A stretch of 64,000 nt of DNA from Agelaius tricolor (GCA_023055355.1 JALJCS010000015.1:20387516-20451515); one strand, 5' to 3'; positions 35,501 to 44,576 are shown, counted from the first letter of the stretch. A program made the numbers and translations. The notes: generated from the letters alone by a model not told the origin.

Positions 35501-36052
35501 GGGTGGGCACCGGATCCACCCGGGCATGGGGACAGGATGGGCACTGCCACCCCCGGGCATCGCCCACCGCGGCCGGAGCGAGCTCCTCGCCCCCAGCAGC
35601 ACAGCGGCCGTGGCGACACGGCCGTGACCCGGCGGGGCCACCTGCACCCCGGACAGCTGTCGGGGGACGGGGGGGACACGCACACCCCGTCCCGCCCGGA
35701 GAAAGCGGCAGCGCTCCCCGCCGGTGCGCTCGGTCACGGCTGGAGCCGCGGGGTCTCTGCTGTCCGCCCGTCCCGGCACCGACCCCCGGCACCACCGGCG
35801 GCTCCGGGATCCCGGCCCCGGTTCCTGCGCGCAGGGACCCGCTCGCCCCCGGCTTCCCGGCGCTTCCCGCCCCACGTGCCGGGACAGCCCCGCGCCCGCA
35901 GCCGCCGGCGAGCGGCGACAGCCCCCGAGCCACCCTCCCCAGGGGCGGGGGTCGCAGGCGGTCGGCTCCGGGGGCTCCCCGCACTCACCGGCCAGCAGGG
36001 CGAGCGGCAGCAGCAGCCAGTAGAGCCCCTCGCAGAGCCCCCGCCGCTTCAT
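12070..36052 (-). CDS. PIEZO1: Piezo-type mechanosensitive ion channel component 1, complete, 51 coding exons
   Basis: This is a trimeric, force-gated, non-selective cation channel of the plasma membrane. Exons in coding order: 35989-36052, 30243-30338, 29126-29248, 28791-28833, 28545-28701, 27659-27794, 26478-26691, 26126-26291, 25820-25912, 25668-25740, 25281-25372, 24908-25168, 24715-24826, 24455-24633, 24233-24381, 23882-24061, 23722-23810, 23034-23191, 22786-22962, 22570-22695, 22203-22403, 21916-22120, 21733-21837, 21007-21160, 20198-20441, 19617-19713, 19372-19540, 19208-19297, 19017-19096, 18742-18813, 18164-18261, 17986-18082, 17650-17724, 17385-17557, 17185-17310, 16968-17065, 16624-16882, 16359-16547, 15889-16159, 15662-15761, 15424-15571, 15121-15335, 14851-15009, 14626-14773, 14331-14519, 14151-14243, 13881-14053, 13682-13804, 13520-13599, 13086-13281, 12070-12319. 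They sum to 7365 nt (2454 aa; human 2521 aa, also 51 exons). Every junction keeps phase. Exon 33 (weak acceptor CTCGAG), exon 36 and exon 40 (acceptor TTCAAG) are the least certain. The first exon, ending LYWLLLPLALLAG, matches the human N-terminus. Intron 42 is GC-AG. Confidence 0.95.
12851..12975. repeat. 42-bp minisatellite, three copies, PIEZO1 intron 50
   Basis: The unit begins CCAAAGGTGTCTCTGGGGTG and repeats every 42 bases with a few substitutions. Because 42 is divisible by three, it leaves an open frame on both strands, but it is intronic with no splice support. Confidence 0.9.
14626..15761 (-). other. PIEZO1: PIEZO1 anchor and clasp region (exons 40-44)
   Basis: Exon 40 is acidic, with an EEEEEAEVSEE run followed by a basic stretch. 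Exons 41-44 encode DVYAYMFLADVVGFIIIVFG, the STMVIDRALYLRKSVLGKL segment, the NHLNLFLFQG region and VELRAVMDWVWTDTTLSL, matching the human clasp/anchor order. Intron 42 (15010-15120) inside this block starts with GC instead of GT. Confidence 0.85.
19017..19540 (-). other. PIEZO1: PIEZO1 intracellular beam (exons 27-29)
   Basis: These three exons encode LLLQRRIFLSSYYLHV through SHRQAEKKSLDQLKRQ and MERIRAKQQKYHQER. They line up with the long beam helix that links the blade to the pore in the mouse structure. Confidence 0.85.
19770..20154 (+). mobile_element. Solo LTR (385 bp, TG...CA) with perfect 6-bp target duplication, PIEZO1 intron 25
   Basis: The element begins TGTTGCCACATT and ends TTTACAGCA. 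The flanks CAGGGT (19764-19769 and 20155-20160) are identical 6-bp direct repeats, as made by avian alpha/beta-type (ERVK-like) retroviral integrases. AATAAA at 20082-20087 puts the LTR on the plus strand, antisense to PIEZO1. No internal retroviral sequence remains. It takes up most of the 484-nt intron. Confidence 0.85.
20580..21000. repeat. Degenerate GGGTTCCATCCCA-type repeat, PIEZO1 intron 24
   Basis: Loosely related 20-30 base units (AAAGGGTTCCATCCCAGGGG and variants) fill much of the intron. They are too divergent to set a clean period by eye. Confidence 0.5.
21325..21425. repeat. Short tandem repeat (about 33 bp, 2-3 copies), PIEZO1 intron 23
   Basis: The unit is of the form CCAAAAAGGGTTGGGAAAAC followed by AATTAAGG, repeated with small changes. 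The GGTACCCC that follows the second copy marks the third, partial copy. Confidence 0.75.
23235..23715. repeat. Degenerate minisatellite, PIEZO1 intron 17
   Basis: Imperfect units of about 40-50 bases contain GGACACCCCAATCCA and CCTCCCAGACTTG. The tract ends with two near-exact 28-bp copies around ATCAACCCAAATCCACCTCC. Confidence 0.6.
25398..25650. repeat. 44-bp minisatellite, about six near-identical copies, PIEZO1 intron 10
   Basis: GGTTTGGGGAAGGGGAGCAC recurs at 25418, 25462, 25506, 25550, 25594 and (partly) 25638, an exact 44-base period with few substitutions. The last copy ends about 18 bases from the exon 10 donor. Low divergence suggests recent expansion and likely length polymorphism. 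Confidence 0.95.
26752..27310. repeat. 31-bp minisatellite grading into a degenerate repeat, PIEZO1 intron 6
   Basis: 26752-26895 holds about four copies of a 31-base unit (CACTGAGAGCACCCCACTGA plus AACCCCCCATCC). The following 400 bases are loosely related units around TTGGACCAAGCATCCCTCC. Confidence 0.8.
27350..27650 (+). mobile_element. Probable solo LTR next to the PIEZO1 exon 6 donor
   Basis: An AT-rich block has TATAAAA at 27551-27557 and AATAAA at 27575-27580 in the spacing expected for U3-R of an endogenous retroviral LTR, followed by a U5-like tail. I could not fix the ends or a target duplication. Its right side lies within about 10-20 bases of the PIEZO1 exon 6 donor (27658). Confidence 0.5.
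29466..29645. repeat. About 40-bp tandem repeat, four copies, PIEZO1 intron 2
   Basis: The unit is CCCCATCCCTGCTGGAATAT followed by CTGATGGGAGGGTTCCAGGG, repeated with increasing divergence toward the right. Confidence 0.85.
30085..30117. promoter_or_regulatory. Paired MEF2-type motifs in PIEZO1 intron 2, one inside a perfect palindrome
   Basis: GGGCTATTAATAGCCC (30085-30100) is a perfect 16-base palindrome whose core CTATTAATAG fits the MEF2 consensus YTAWWWWTAR. Ten bases on, CTATAATTAA (30108-30117) fits it again. A GATA-like TTATCTG lies upstream near 29873. Enhancer function is inference only. Confidence 0.35.
30339..35988 (-). other. PIEZO1 intron 1, no gene recognised
   Basis: This is the largest intron of the gene (5.65 kb). 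It holds the 33145-33290 repeat, a T-rich stretch at 33918-33965 and two perfect AP-1 motifs TGAGTCA (34553-34559 and 34945-34951). It also has short AT-rich islands in GC-rich DNA near 32530-32575, 32925-32950 and 34905-34920. Long open frames here are GC-rich chance frames. Confidence 0.6.
33145..33290. repeat. Tandem repeat with alternating 30/31-bp units, PIEZO1 intron 1
   Basis: Two unit types alternate, TCCCAAAATCCCGTCAGTGT and TCCCAAAATCCCGTCACTGG, each followed by a CTCTCCC tail. This gives a higher-order repeat of about 61 bases with five subunits in all. Confidence 0.85.
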
Positions 36053-36300
36053 CCCGCCCGGCCGCCGCGGCGGGGGGGCCCGGCCCGAGCCGCTCCGAGC
36101 CGTTCCGCCCCGCCGGGGCTGGGCAGGCCCCGGTGCCGATGCCGCTGCCCGGTCCCGCGGCGCTCCGAGGCGCTGCCCCCGCCCCGCGCCCGCCGCTTTA
36201 TAAAGCGGCACCGCCCGCCCCCCACCCGCGGGGCCGGCGCGGCCCCAGCGCCGCCCGCCGGCACCGCGCCCGCCGCTCCCGCCGCTGACACGAGTTGTCC
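36053..36300 (-). promoter_or_regulatory. PIEZO1 promoter with a palindromic TATA box
   Basis: This CpG-dense DNA lies directly upstream of the PIEZO1 start codon. At 36192-36209 is GCCGCTTTATAAAGCGGC, a perfect 18-base palindrome with TATAAA at its centre, about 140 bases above the ATG. It would place transcription start near 36165 on the minus strand. The palindrome could equally fire toward CDT1. Function is inferred from position and motif. Confidence 0.55.
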
Positions 36301-36349
36301 GGGCTCAGCACGGGCCCCGCAGCCCCCCGGGTTCCGCTTTTTGCGGTCG

Positions 36350-38140
36350 GGGAAAAAAAAATCGACCAAAAAAAGGAAAAAAAAAAAAAGGAAAGAAAGA
36401 TAAGCAGATGTGCTTCGTGTTTGTTTTGTCCGAAAATGAAATGAAGAAGTCAGAACTTGTTTTTGTTGAATGTTTGTTGTTGATACCAGGGCTCAGAGCT
36501 GCTGCATGGAGCAGGGAGCTTGGGAGGGGTTGATGTGCAGCCGTGGAGCTGGGTCCATGATCCCTGGCACTGGGGAATGATCCCCTGTTCCTGGAGCTGG
36601 GTCCATGATCCCTAGCACTGGGGAATCATCCTGAGTTCCTGGAGCTGGACCCACAGTCCCACATTCCCAGAGCTCAGTGCCTACAGCAGAGCCAGATGCA
36701 GACCCACACCCCCATGGAATCGGGAGCCCAGGTCACACCTGGAGCTGGACTGTCTCAGTCCCAAATCCCGGTGGGCAGGTGTCAGGCACAGCTGGTGGCA
36801 CGGGCAGTGTGGCTGGTGACACCTGGCAGTGCTGGTAACCACCAGCCTCCAACAGGAACCATCAGCCCATGAAATTCTCCACATTCTTTGGCTCCCCTGA
36901 GCTTGTTTTCCCAACACGGTTCATGAACTGGCATCCAGCTGGCACACTGCCAGACTGCTCCCCACTCTCTCCTGGGCTCCCTCCAGAATTCCAGGGCCTC
37001 TTCTCCCCACTCCAAATGTGCCCAAGCCCCATCCAGGCACCCCTGCCCACCCAGAACCCCCAAAGCAGGATGGGCCTGATGGCCCCCAGTGTGTGGATCC
37101 ATGGGTTCAGTGGGCACAGGATGGGTCTGACAGTTCCCCAGTGTGTGGATCCACGGGTTCAGTGGGCACAGGATGGGTCTGATGGCTCCCCAGTGTGTGG
37201 ATCCATGGGTTCAGTGGGCACAGGATGGGCCTGTTGGCTCCCCAGGATGGGTCTGACAGTTCCCCAGTGTGTGGATCCATGGCCTCAGTGGGCACAGCCC
37301 CTCAGGGCAGCATCCTTATCACGGGGATTCAGCTGCTTCCACCCTCGGCACTGGGATCCAGAGGGAGCTGCTCGTGTAAATGAAACATTGGTCAGCACAA
37401 AGACGTGAAGTTCAGCACTAAGACCATATTTGAAGATGGGAATTGCCCCTGCCCACACCCCACTGCACCCCCAACCAGCAGGGATCCAGGAAAGGGTGGT
37501 GCAGCACCCACAGCAGCCCCAAGCACACGCAGCCAGGCAGGGAATGGAGGCTGCGGAAGCAAATGGGCACCGGGAATGGCACCCCAGAGCCCTGCCCTGC
37601 CCGCCTGGATCCGGCCCTGCTGCACTCTGCCAGCCTCGCTCAGGTTTTACGAGGGATGGGGGAGACACATGAGGCTCCATAAAGTGCTGTGGGCACGGCT
37701 GAGTGCCTGGTCCGGCAGTGATGGGCCAGAGGCTTCTCCCAGCTCCGGGCACTGCCAACAGCACAGGGCAGGGAATGGCGGGCAGGGGGACAACGCAGGT
37801 GCCCCACAGCCTCTCGTTCCCATGGCTGCACCCTGGAGGGTCCCCATGCCACCGTGGAGCTCCAAGTCAGATATTGGCCCCACGTGCACTGGGAAGAGCA
37901 GATCAGGAGGTGACCACCAGCACAATTCCAATGGAAACTCCCAGCTTTTCCCCCATCGGCCCCAGCCGGGGTTGGCAACCTCCATCCCTGCCCGTGGCGC
38001 TTCAGCTGGTCGCCGGTCCCGGACCCAGCGAGGCCGGAGACCCCGTCCCCCGGAGCTGTCCCGGTCCCCCTGGAGCTGTCCCGGTTCCCCCGGACCCCCA
38101 CGTGCAGCACCGCTCCGAGGGGCGCGGCCCCTTTAAGAGC
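36350..38140. other. PIEZO1-CDT1 head-to-head spacer, no gene recognised
   Basis: The left end (36351-36405) is A-rich. The rest is moderately GC-rich, with the 52-bp minisatellite at 37078-37295. No coding segment with splice or family support was seen. Confidence 0.6.
37078..37295. repeat. 52-bp minisatellite, about four copies, upstream of CDT1
   Basis: The unit starts CCCAGTGTGTGGATCCATGG and runs through GTTCAGTGGGCACAGGATGG. The copies differ by single substitutions, and one copy is interrupted. Confidence 0.9.
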
Positions 38141-38144
38141 CGAG

Positions 38145-38220
38145 TGGCGCCAAACCCGCATCACGTGATCACTGTCCGCCCCCCCGGTGGGCGGGGCCTC
38201 GGCGCGCGGGCTCCCGCCAA
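38145..38220 (+). promoter_or_regulatory. CDT1 promoter: two E2F-type sites, E-box and GC box
   Basis: TGGCGCCAAA (38145-38154) contains the reverse of TTTGGCGC, an exact E2F consensus. TCCCGCCAA (38212-38220) is a second one (TTGGCGGGA on the minus strand). CACGTG lies at 38162-38167 and GGGCGGGG near 38189. CDT1 is an established E2F-regulated S-phase gene, which fits. Occupancy is not shown by sequence alone. Confidence 0.65.
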
Positions 38221-38261
38221 GAGAGAAGCGCGCGGGACCGGCCCCACGTGTTCCTGGGAGC

Positions 38262-38365
38262 GGGATCGGGATCGGAACCGGGACCGGGATCGGGATCGGG
38301 ATCGGGATCAGAACCGGGACCGGGATCGGAACCGAGATCGGAACCGGGACCGCGACCAGGACCGT
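38262..38365 (+). repeat. GGGATC/GGAACC hexamer repeat in the CDT1 5' UTR
   Basis: About seventeen tandem hexamers (GGGATC, GGAACC, GGGACC and variants) run up to five bases before the CDT1 ATG. Most of the transcribed leader is therefore simple repeat. Confidence 0.9.
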
Positions 38366-38369
38366 GGCC

Positions 38370-41300
38370 ATGGCCCAGCTCCGCCTCACCGACTTCTTCG
38401 GCCAGACAAAAGGGACCACCGGAGCCCCGGGCAAGCGCAGCGGCGGCCGCCTGCTCAAGGCCGCCCTCGCCGGTTCCCCGGTGCACCGGGAGGAGGAGGA
38501 TGGTGTCCCGGCGGGGCTCAGCGGCCGCTCGCTGCCGCTGCCCGGCTCGCCGCGCACCCCGGCCCGCGGGGGCTCCCCGGCGCTGCGGGGCCTGGCGGGC
38601 AGGAAACGGAGCCGCCGGGAGATGGAAGCGTGGTCACCGGTCGGGGCCCGGCTCGGGGAACGGAGCGGGAAGTCAGCACGGAAGAGGCTGGAGCTGCCCC
38701 GGGATGCGCAGCCGGGGTCTCCGGGAGCGGTAGGGACATGGCGGGGTCGGGGATGCGCCGCTTCCTCTGCGGTGCGGCCCTGAAATGGGATGGGGGAGGA
38801 TAAAGGGGTGGGGGACTGGATGGGTGCGTGTGGAACCAGAAAACAACAGCCCCGCGTTCGATCCCTTTTCCCCCTGCAGGACCCCCCAAACTTGCCTCCT
38901 CTTCTCCTGATTCACAATCCCCCCCTCACCCGGAACCCGGGCTTACCCCTGCCCCAAGTGCACGAACCCCAAAACTCGCCCCCCTCAGCCCCCCGGGCTT
39001 GCCCCCTGCCCCTATCGCAGACGCTTCTATGGCTCCCCCTCCCCGTACAAGACCTCGGGGGGCACAGGGGAAGGGATCCCGGTGGGTGAGCTCCCCGGAC
39101 AGTCCCTAAGGAACCCGGACAGTCCCTAACTCTCCTCTCTCTTGCAGGCCACCAGCTCCTCGCCTCTGGCCACTCCTCGACCCCCGACACCGCTGTCACG
39201 GGACCCGGCCGCGTCTCCCCCGGCCAGCACCAGCGGCTCCCCGTGCCGTGGGCAGGACACGGGGACAGAGCCCAGCCCAGGATCCCCGGGGCCGGCCCGG
39301 CGCCTGCAGCGGGTACGGGCTGATCCCGGCTGTGCTCCCGGCGCGGGTGGATTCGGTGCCGCGTGTCCCGCTCTGACCCTGTGTCCCCTCCCTGCCCAGG
39401 AGGACGTGGCTGAGCTGCAGGGCCGCCTGCAGAGGATGAAGGTGCCGGGCCAGGTCCCCTCTGTCCCCAGCGGGACCAGCAGTGACCTGCGGAGCCGCCT
39501 GGAGCGTGTGCGGCAGCTGGAGCTGCGCGTCCGGCAGAGGAGAGCAGCCACCGGGGACACCGGGGCTGGGGACATCGGGGCAGCAGCTCCGGGGGCAGAG
39601 ACCGGGTGAGGAGCAGCTGCAGGGGGGGTTTGAGGGGGCTGCCACAGCCCTGAAGTGGTTTTGTGGGGGTCTGAGGGCTGTGGGGACTCTGAGCGTTGTG
39701 ACACCAATGTCACAGGTGACGTGACCCCAATACCACCCCAGAGAAGGGCTTTGGGATGGGGTGGGAGGCGGGCACGGTGTCAGCAGCAGGGCCCTGACCC
39801 CGTCCTGTCCTTCCCCGCAGGCAGAAGCCCCCGGCGTACCAGCGCTTCCACACGCTGGCCCAGGAGCTGCCCCCGGGGCTGACGCTGCCCTACAAGTTCC
39901 GGGTGCTGGCAGAGATGTTCCGCAGCGTGGACACCATCACCGGGATGCTCTTCAACCGCGCCGAGACCGTCACCTTCGCCAAGGTCAAGCAGGGCGTGCA
40001 GGACATGATGCGCAGGTGAGCTGGCCCCTTTCGGGGTCCCAGCATCCCCTTTCGGGGTCCCAGCATCCCCTTTCGGGGTCCCAGCTGCAGCTCTGGGCGT
40101 TCCCAACCCCTGTGGTGCTGTCACAGGCAGTTTGAGGAGCAGCACCTGGGGCAGATCAAGGCTGTGTATCCCAGCTCGTACCGGCTGCGCCAGGAGAAGA
40201 ACGTCCCCACCTTCGGCAGCGGCGGGAAGAAGAAGTCTGAGTATCAGCTCACGCTGGAGCCAGTCCTGGGGGAAGGTATGGATGGGTTTGGGGTATGCTC
40301 AGTCCTGGCTGATCCCTGAATCCATAGGGATGCTCTGCTTGGTCCATTAAATGGATCCCCTGAACGTGTTGGAAGTGGGAAACAGGTTTGGGACAGGAGG
40401 GAGAACGTCCTGAGGCAGCGACTCAGCTCCGTGGCAGGGCTCTGGTCCTGTCCTTCCCGAGGCTGCCGTGGTTTGTGCCCTGCTGGGCTCTGTGGGTGAC
40501 ACTCGTGTCCCTCCTGGCAGAGGAGAAGGTGGATGGGCGCCCGCACCTGTCGGCGTCGCGGCTGCTGGAGCGCCGGAGGGAATTCCACCGCAACCTGGTC
40601 AACATTGTCAGGGAGCACCACAAGGTGAGGGGCACCTGGCACCCCCTGCCTGCTCTGGGGTTGTCACTGGTGCCATCCAGGCTGAAGGACACGGAGGTTC
40701 CTCTTGGAGGCGGGCTCTGAATTTGCTCCCTGTGTCACCAAGCTGTGCTGGGAGCGCAGGGCAGTGGCTGCCTCTGCATTCCTGGTGTCATGACACAGCT
40801 CTCACCCTTCTCCAGGCATTCCTGGCTGCCCTCAGCCCTCCCATGGTGGTGCCAGAGGAGAAGCTGACCCGGTGGCATCCCCGCTTCAACGTGGATGAGG
40901 TGCCAGACATCAGCCCTGCGGAGCTGCCGCGGCCGCCGCAGGAGGACAGGCTGAGCACGGCCCAGGAGGTGCTGAGCACGGCCCGGGGGATGCTGAGCCC
41001 CAAGGTGAGCCAGGGCCAGGGGCTGGCTTTGTCTGTGCCACCTCTGGGAAGGTGTGGGTGGCTTCCCACTGCCAGAGGGCAGGGTTAGATGAGATACTGG
41101 GAAGGAATTCCTGGCTGGGAGGGTGGGCAGGCCCTGGCACAGGGTGCCCAGAACAGCTGTGGCTGCCCCTGGAGCCCTGGAAGTGCCCAAGGCCGGTTGG
41201 ACATTGGGGCTTGGAACAATCTGGGCTAGTGGAAGGTGTCCCTGCCATGGCAGGGGGCTGCAAATGAGAAGAGCTTCCAGGTCCTTTCTCACCCAGACCA

Positions 41301-42551
41301 TTCCATGAAGCCCCCCAAGCTCCTGTGTGCAGGCAGGATGGATCAGGATCACTGGGCTGGGATCCTGGGCTGCCGGGTGACAGCGGGGGCGGCAGAGGGG
41401 AAACTTCTCCTTCCTCCAGCCTGAACTGTAACCCAACTCCTCCTCCCTCTTCCACATGAGCAGATGGAAAAAGCTCTTGCCAACCTGGCCCTCAGAACGG
41501 CCGAAGCCAGTGCGGGGGAGCCGGCACTTTCCAAAGCCCCAGCCCCTGCCAGCACCTCCAGCGCGCTCAGAGGGGTGTCCCAGGGGCTGCTGGAGCGGGT
41601 GAGTCACTGTGCTGGGCCTCACACGGGGCTGGGGGCGCTGCCCGTGCTCAGGGTGGGTGTCCCAGGGGCTGCTGGAGCGGGTGAGTCACTGTGCTGGGCC
41701 TCACACGGGGCTGGGGGCGCTGCCCGTGCCCAGCCCGGGTGTCCCAGGGGCTGCTGGAGCGGGTGAGTCGCTCTGTGCTGGGGCTGAGGGTGCTGCCCGT
41801 GCCCAGCCTGTCTCCTGGAGGTGCTCCCTGTACCCAGCCCATCCCCTGGAGGCGCTCCCTGTGCCCAGCCCGTCCCCTGGGGGTGCTGCCCGTGCCCAGC
41901 CCGTCCCCTGGGGGTGCTGCCCGTGCCCAGCCCATCCCCTGGGGGTGCTCCCTGTACCCAGCCCATTCCCTGGGGGTGCTGCCCATGCCCAGCCCGTCCC
42001 CTGGAGGTGCTGCCCATGCCCAGCCCGTCCCCTGGGGGTGCTGCCCGTGCCCAGCCCGTCCCCGGGGGCGCTGCCCACGCTCAGGGTGGGTGTCCCCGTG
42101 TCAGGTGCGGGCGAAGGAGGCGGCGCGGCTGGCGGCGCTGTTGACACGGGACGCGCGGCAGGAGCAGCGGGCGGCGCGGCTGGCGCGGCTGCCGGCCATG
42201 GCGCGCCTCCTGCGCGGCGTCTTCGTGGCCGAGAAGAAGCCGGCGCTCAGCATGGAGCTGCTCTGCGCCCGCCTGGCTGACAGCTGCCCTGAGCTGGTGG
42301 CACCAGGTAGGGATTTTGGGGGGTCTCTGAGGGAGGAGGAAGGGGCTGTGGGGAGCCTGGTGCTGACCCCGCTGCTCCCGGCTGCAGGTGAGATGGAGAA
42401 ACACGTGCGGCTCTTTGCGGAGCTCCTGCCCGACTGGGTGGGCGTTCACGCCCTCAGGACGGACGTCTACGTCAAGCTGGACAAAGAGAAGGACCTGGGC
42501 CTCGTCACCGAGAGGCTCAACAAGGCGGCCAAGGAGGCTGGAGCCCTCTGA
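38370..42551 (+). CDS. CDT1: DNA replication licensing factor CDT1, complete
   Basis: CDT1 loads the MCM2-7 helicase with ORC and CDC6 in G1 and is blocked by geminin and destroyed in S phase. Ten exons join in frame: 38370-38729, 39148-39312, 39400-39605, 39821-40015, 40127-40275, 40521-40624, 40816-41004, 41464-41598, 42105-42306 and 42388-42551 (622 aa; human 546, also 10 exons). The N-terminus carries an intact PIP degron, [12 protein letters not shown] (residues 3-14), for PCNA/CRL4-Cdt2 turnover, and a cyclin-binding-type KRLEL near 105-109. Exons 4-7 hold the geminin-binding winged-helix domain ([39 protein letters not shown]). Exons 9-10 hold the C-terminal MCM-binding winged helix ([35 protein letters not shown]). 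The exon 8 donor is triplicated (41575-41772). Confidence 0.95.
41061..41312 (+). mobile_element. CR1 LINE 3' fragment in CDT1 intron 7
   Basis: The stretch runs GCCAGAGGGCAGGGTTAGAT, then AGGGTGCCCAGAACAGCTGT, CCCTGCCATGGCAGG and finally ACCATTCCATGA. This is CR1 in sense orientation with its 3' end at the right. Confidence 0.8.
41575..41772 (+). repeat. 82-bp tandem triplication containing the CDT1 exon 8 donor
   Basis: Units start at 41575, 41657 and 41739. Each carries the last 24 bases of exon 8 (encoding GVSQGLLER with the preceding bases) and the donor CGG followed by GTGAGTC. The donor at 41598 is the one that keeps frame with exon 9. Using the second or third would add 82 or 164 nt and shift the frame. 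Confidence 0.95.
41805..42068. repeat. 31-bp minisatellite, about eight to nine copies, CDT1 intron 8
   Basis: The unit is GTCCCCTGGGGGTGCTGCCC followed by GTGCCCAGCCC. Copies differ by a few bases (GGAGGTGCTCCC variants). It adjoins the 82-bp repeat and appears to derive from the same sequence (CTGCCCGTGCCCAGCC is shared). Confidence 0.9.
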
Positions 42552-43055
42552 GCTCCCCTCAGGGCTGGGGTTTTTTCTGTGCAATCTCCTCGAATGTAGC
42601 AAATCCCGACAGCGCTCTGGGTTCTGGGGTGGGCTGGAGGGAGGCTCGTCCTCGGGTGGCTGAGGAAGGGCAAAATGCCTTAATTTAACTGATCCTGTGG
42701 TGGGAGCTGTGAGGAGTGTAGGTCCCCTAGTCCTGGAGCAATCCCATGTCCTGGGGTGGTGATAAATCCTAACCTGAGGAACCTTTTCTTCTCCCTTTCC
42801 TGGTTCTCCTGAAGGTTCAATGCATGAGGGGTCTCCTGAAGGTCCAATTTCAGAGGTTTCTTCCATTAACCGGGTCCTGGTGGGGTGAAGGCAGAACAGG
42901 GCAGGCTGAGAGGGTGACAGGCAGGAAGGAGTGAGAGAAAAAGTCACAAATTGATGTTTCTGGAGCTTCGGGCCTCGTTCTGTTTTTAGGGGAGGGAAAA
43001 CGCATCTTCCAGTCCTCACTGGAAACAACTGCAGGACTTGTCAAAACACATTTGT

Positions 43056-43061
43056 ATTAAA
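43056..43061 (+). other. Candidate CDT1 polyadenylation signal (ATTAAA)
   Basis: ATTAAA lies about 505 bases after the CDT1 stop in an AT-rich patch. No nearer plus-strand AATAAA was seen. Confidence 0.45.
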
Positions 43062-44576
43062 TGTTTTAAATATAGTTGACTTGTGTTAACCCAGTGCTCT
43101 TCCTTGCTGCCTGTCTCGTGGTTCTCCATGGCAATTGGCGCCGGGAAGGGCTGGCTCCTCATCCAGCTCCTGGAGAAAAACTCACTGGAAAAAGTGAGCG
43201 TGGGTTTGCAGGGAGCTGAATGCAGCTTTTGTAGATGGGGCTGGGGGAGCAGCTGCTGCAGGGACAGGGGCAGGCAGGGCTGACAGGGATCCAGGGTTGG
43301 TTTTTCCCAGGGGAAGTCCCAGGCCACTCAGGCTGAAGTGGCTTGGGAAGAGGGACAAAGAGGGTGAGGATGGCACAGAGGTGCTGGGCTGGCTCTGTGC
43401 CCAGGTCGGGGTGGGAGCTGCCCAGGGCCATGTCAGACACACCTCACACTGCTCCCCAAGCCTGGCTGGAGCTGGGGACACCAGGGACCTGCAGGGAGAG
43501 GGAGCTCCCTCATCCTCTCATCCTATGCTGCTCCTGGGCAGATTCCTCACCTGGCAGCAGCTGAGATCCCACAGCACTTCCTGAGGATGCAAGAGGCCTT
43601 CCTCCTCCTCTTCCTCCTCCTCCAGGCCCGTGCTCGCCTGTGCAGCCCAGCTGTGCCCAGTTTCCAGGGAGGAGGAGAAGGGCTTAACCCCAATCCAGGG
43701 GCTGGGTGTGAGGCTGGGGGCTCCTGAGGCAGGCTGGGCTCTCAGCCACGCTCAGGGACCTCACTGCGGTGGGAAGGAGCTGGATTGCAGCAGCTGGAGT
43801 GGAGCAGGACTGGAAAGGAGCTGGAATCAGCAGCCTGGCAGCCACACTCACATCCCAGGAGAGCTCCCAGCCAGCTCCTGTTCTGCTCCTTGGGATGAAA
43901 CCCTTCTGCTCCTCGGGACAAAACCCTTCTCCCACCTGGAAGCCACCCCTGCCCAGCCTGGTCTCCCCAAGCAGATGACATCAGGGGCTGCTGGCAGCCC
44001 AGCCAGGGCCAAGGCACCGTCCCCACGTTCCCTGATGTCACCTGCTGGCACTGGCGGGGCTGACGCCGCTTCCCCAGCACGCAGCTGCTTTCCATGGCTC
44101 TCTGGGGTGGAATTGATTTTCCCTCCTCCCCCGCAGCAGGGACCCTGTCCTGGTGCCAAGGCTGTGAGGTGCTGCCTGCCCTGGCTCCCCTGGGGCAGCC
44201 TGGTGCCCAGGGAATTCCTCAGTGCAAACTGAGCAGTGCTGAAGGGGCTTTTCGGTAGATGGGGATGGAAATAGCTGGAATGGTCCTTCCAAGTGGATGG
44301 GGCTGGCTGGGAGGTGGTCCCAGGTGCTGGATGGGGAAGGGGAGCTGAGCTGACCAAGCCTCTGCAGCCAGAGGTGGGTGCAAAGTAAAGAAAAGGTACC
44401 TGAATGCTCCCTGGGAAACAATTCCAAGCATTTGGGGGATTAGGGAGAGTCACAGCACAGCCTTGCCCCACTGACCAGCTGGGGCTGCAGGGAGACACTG
44501 CCAAGGGTCATTCACGGCTTCAGCCACTGCAAGAACAGCTCTGAGACAGCTTAGGAAATATAAAAATACATCAATA
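43062..44576. other. CDT1-APRT convergent spacer, no gene recognised
   Basis: This is moderately GC-rich unique sequence with a CCTCCTCTT-type pyrimidine run near 43600-43625. Nothing with coding or RNA-gene support was seen. Confidence 0.55.

Noticed and set aside
35210..36403. Long plus-strand open frame over the PIEZO1 promoter and first exon
   Set aside because: It is antisense to a well-supported exon, Arg/Pro/Ala-rich and lies in a CpG island; no homology.
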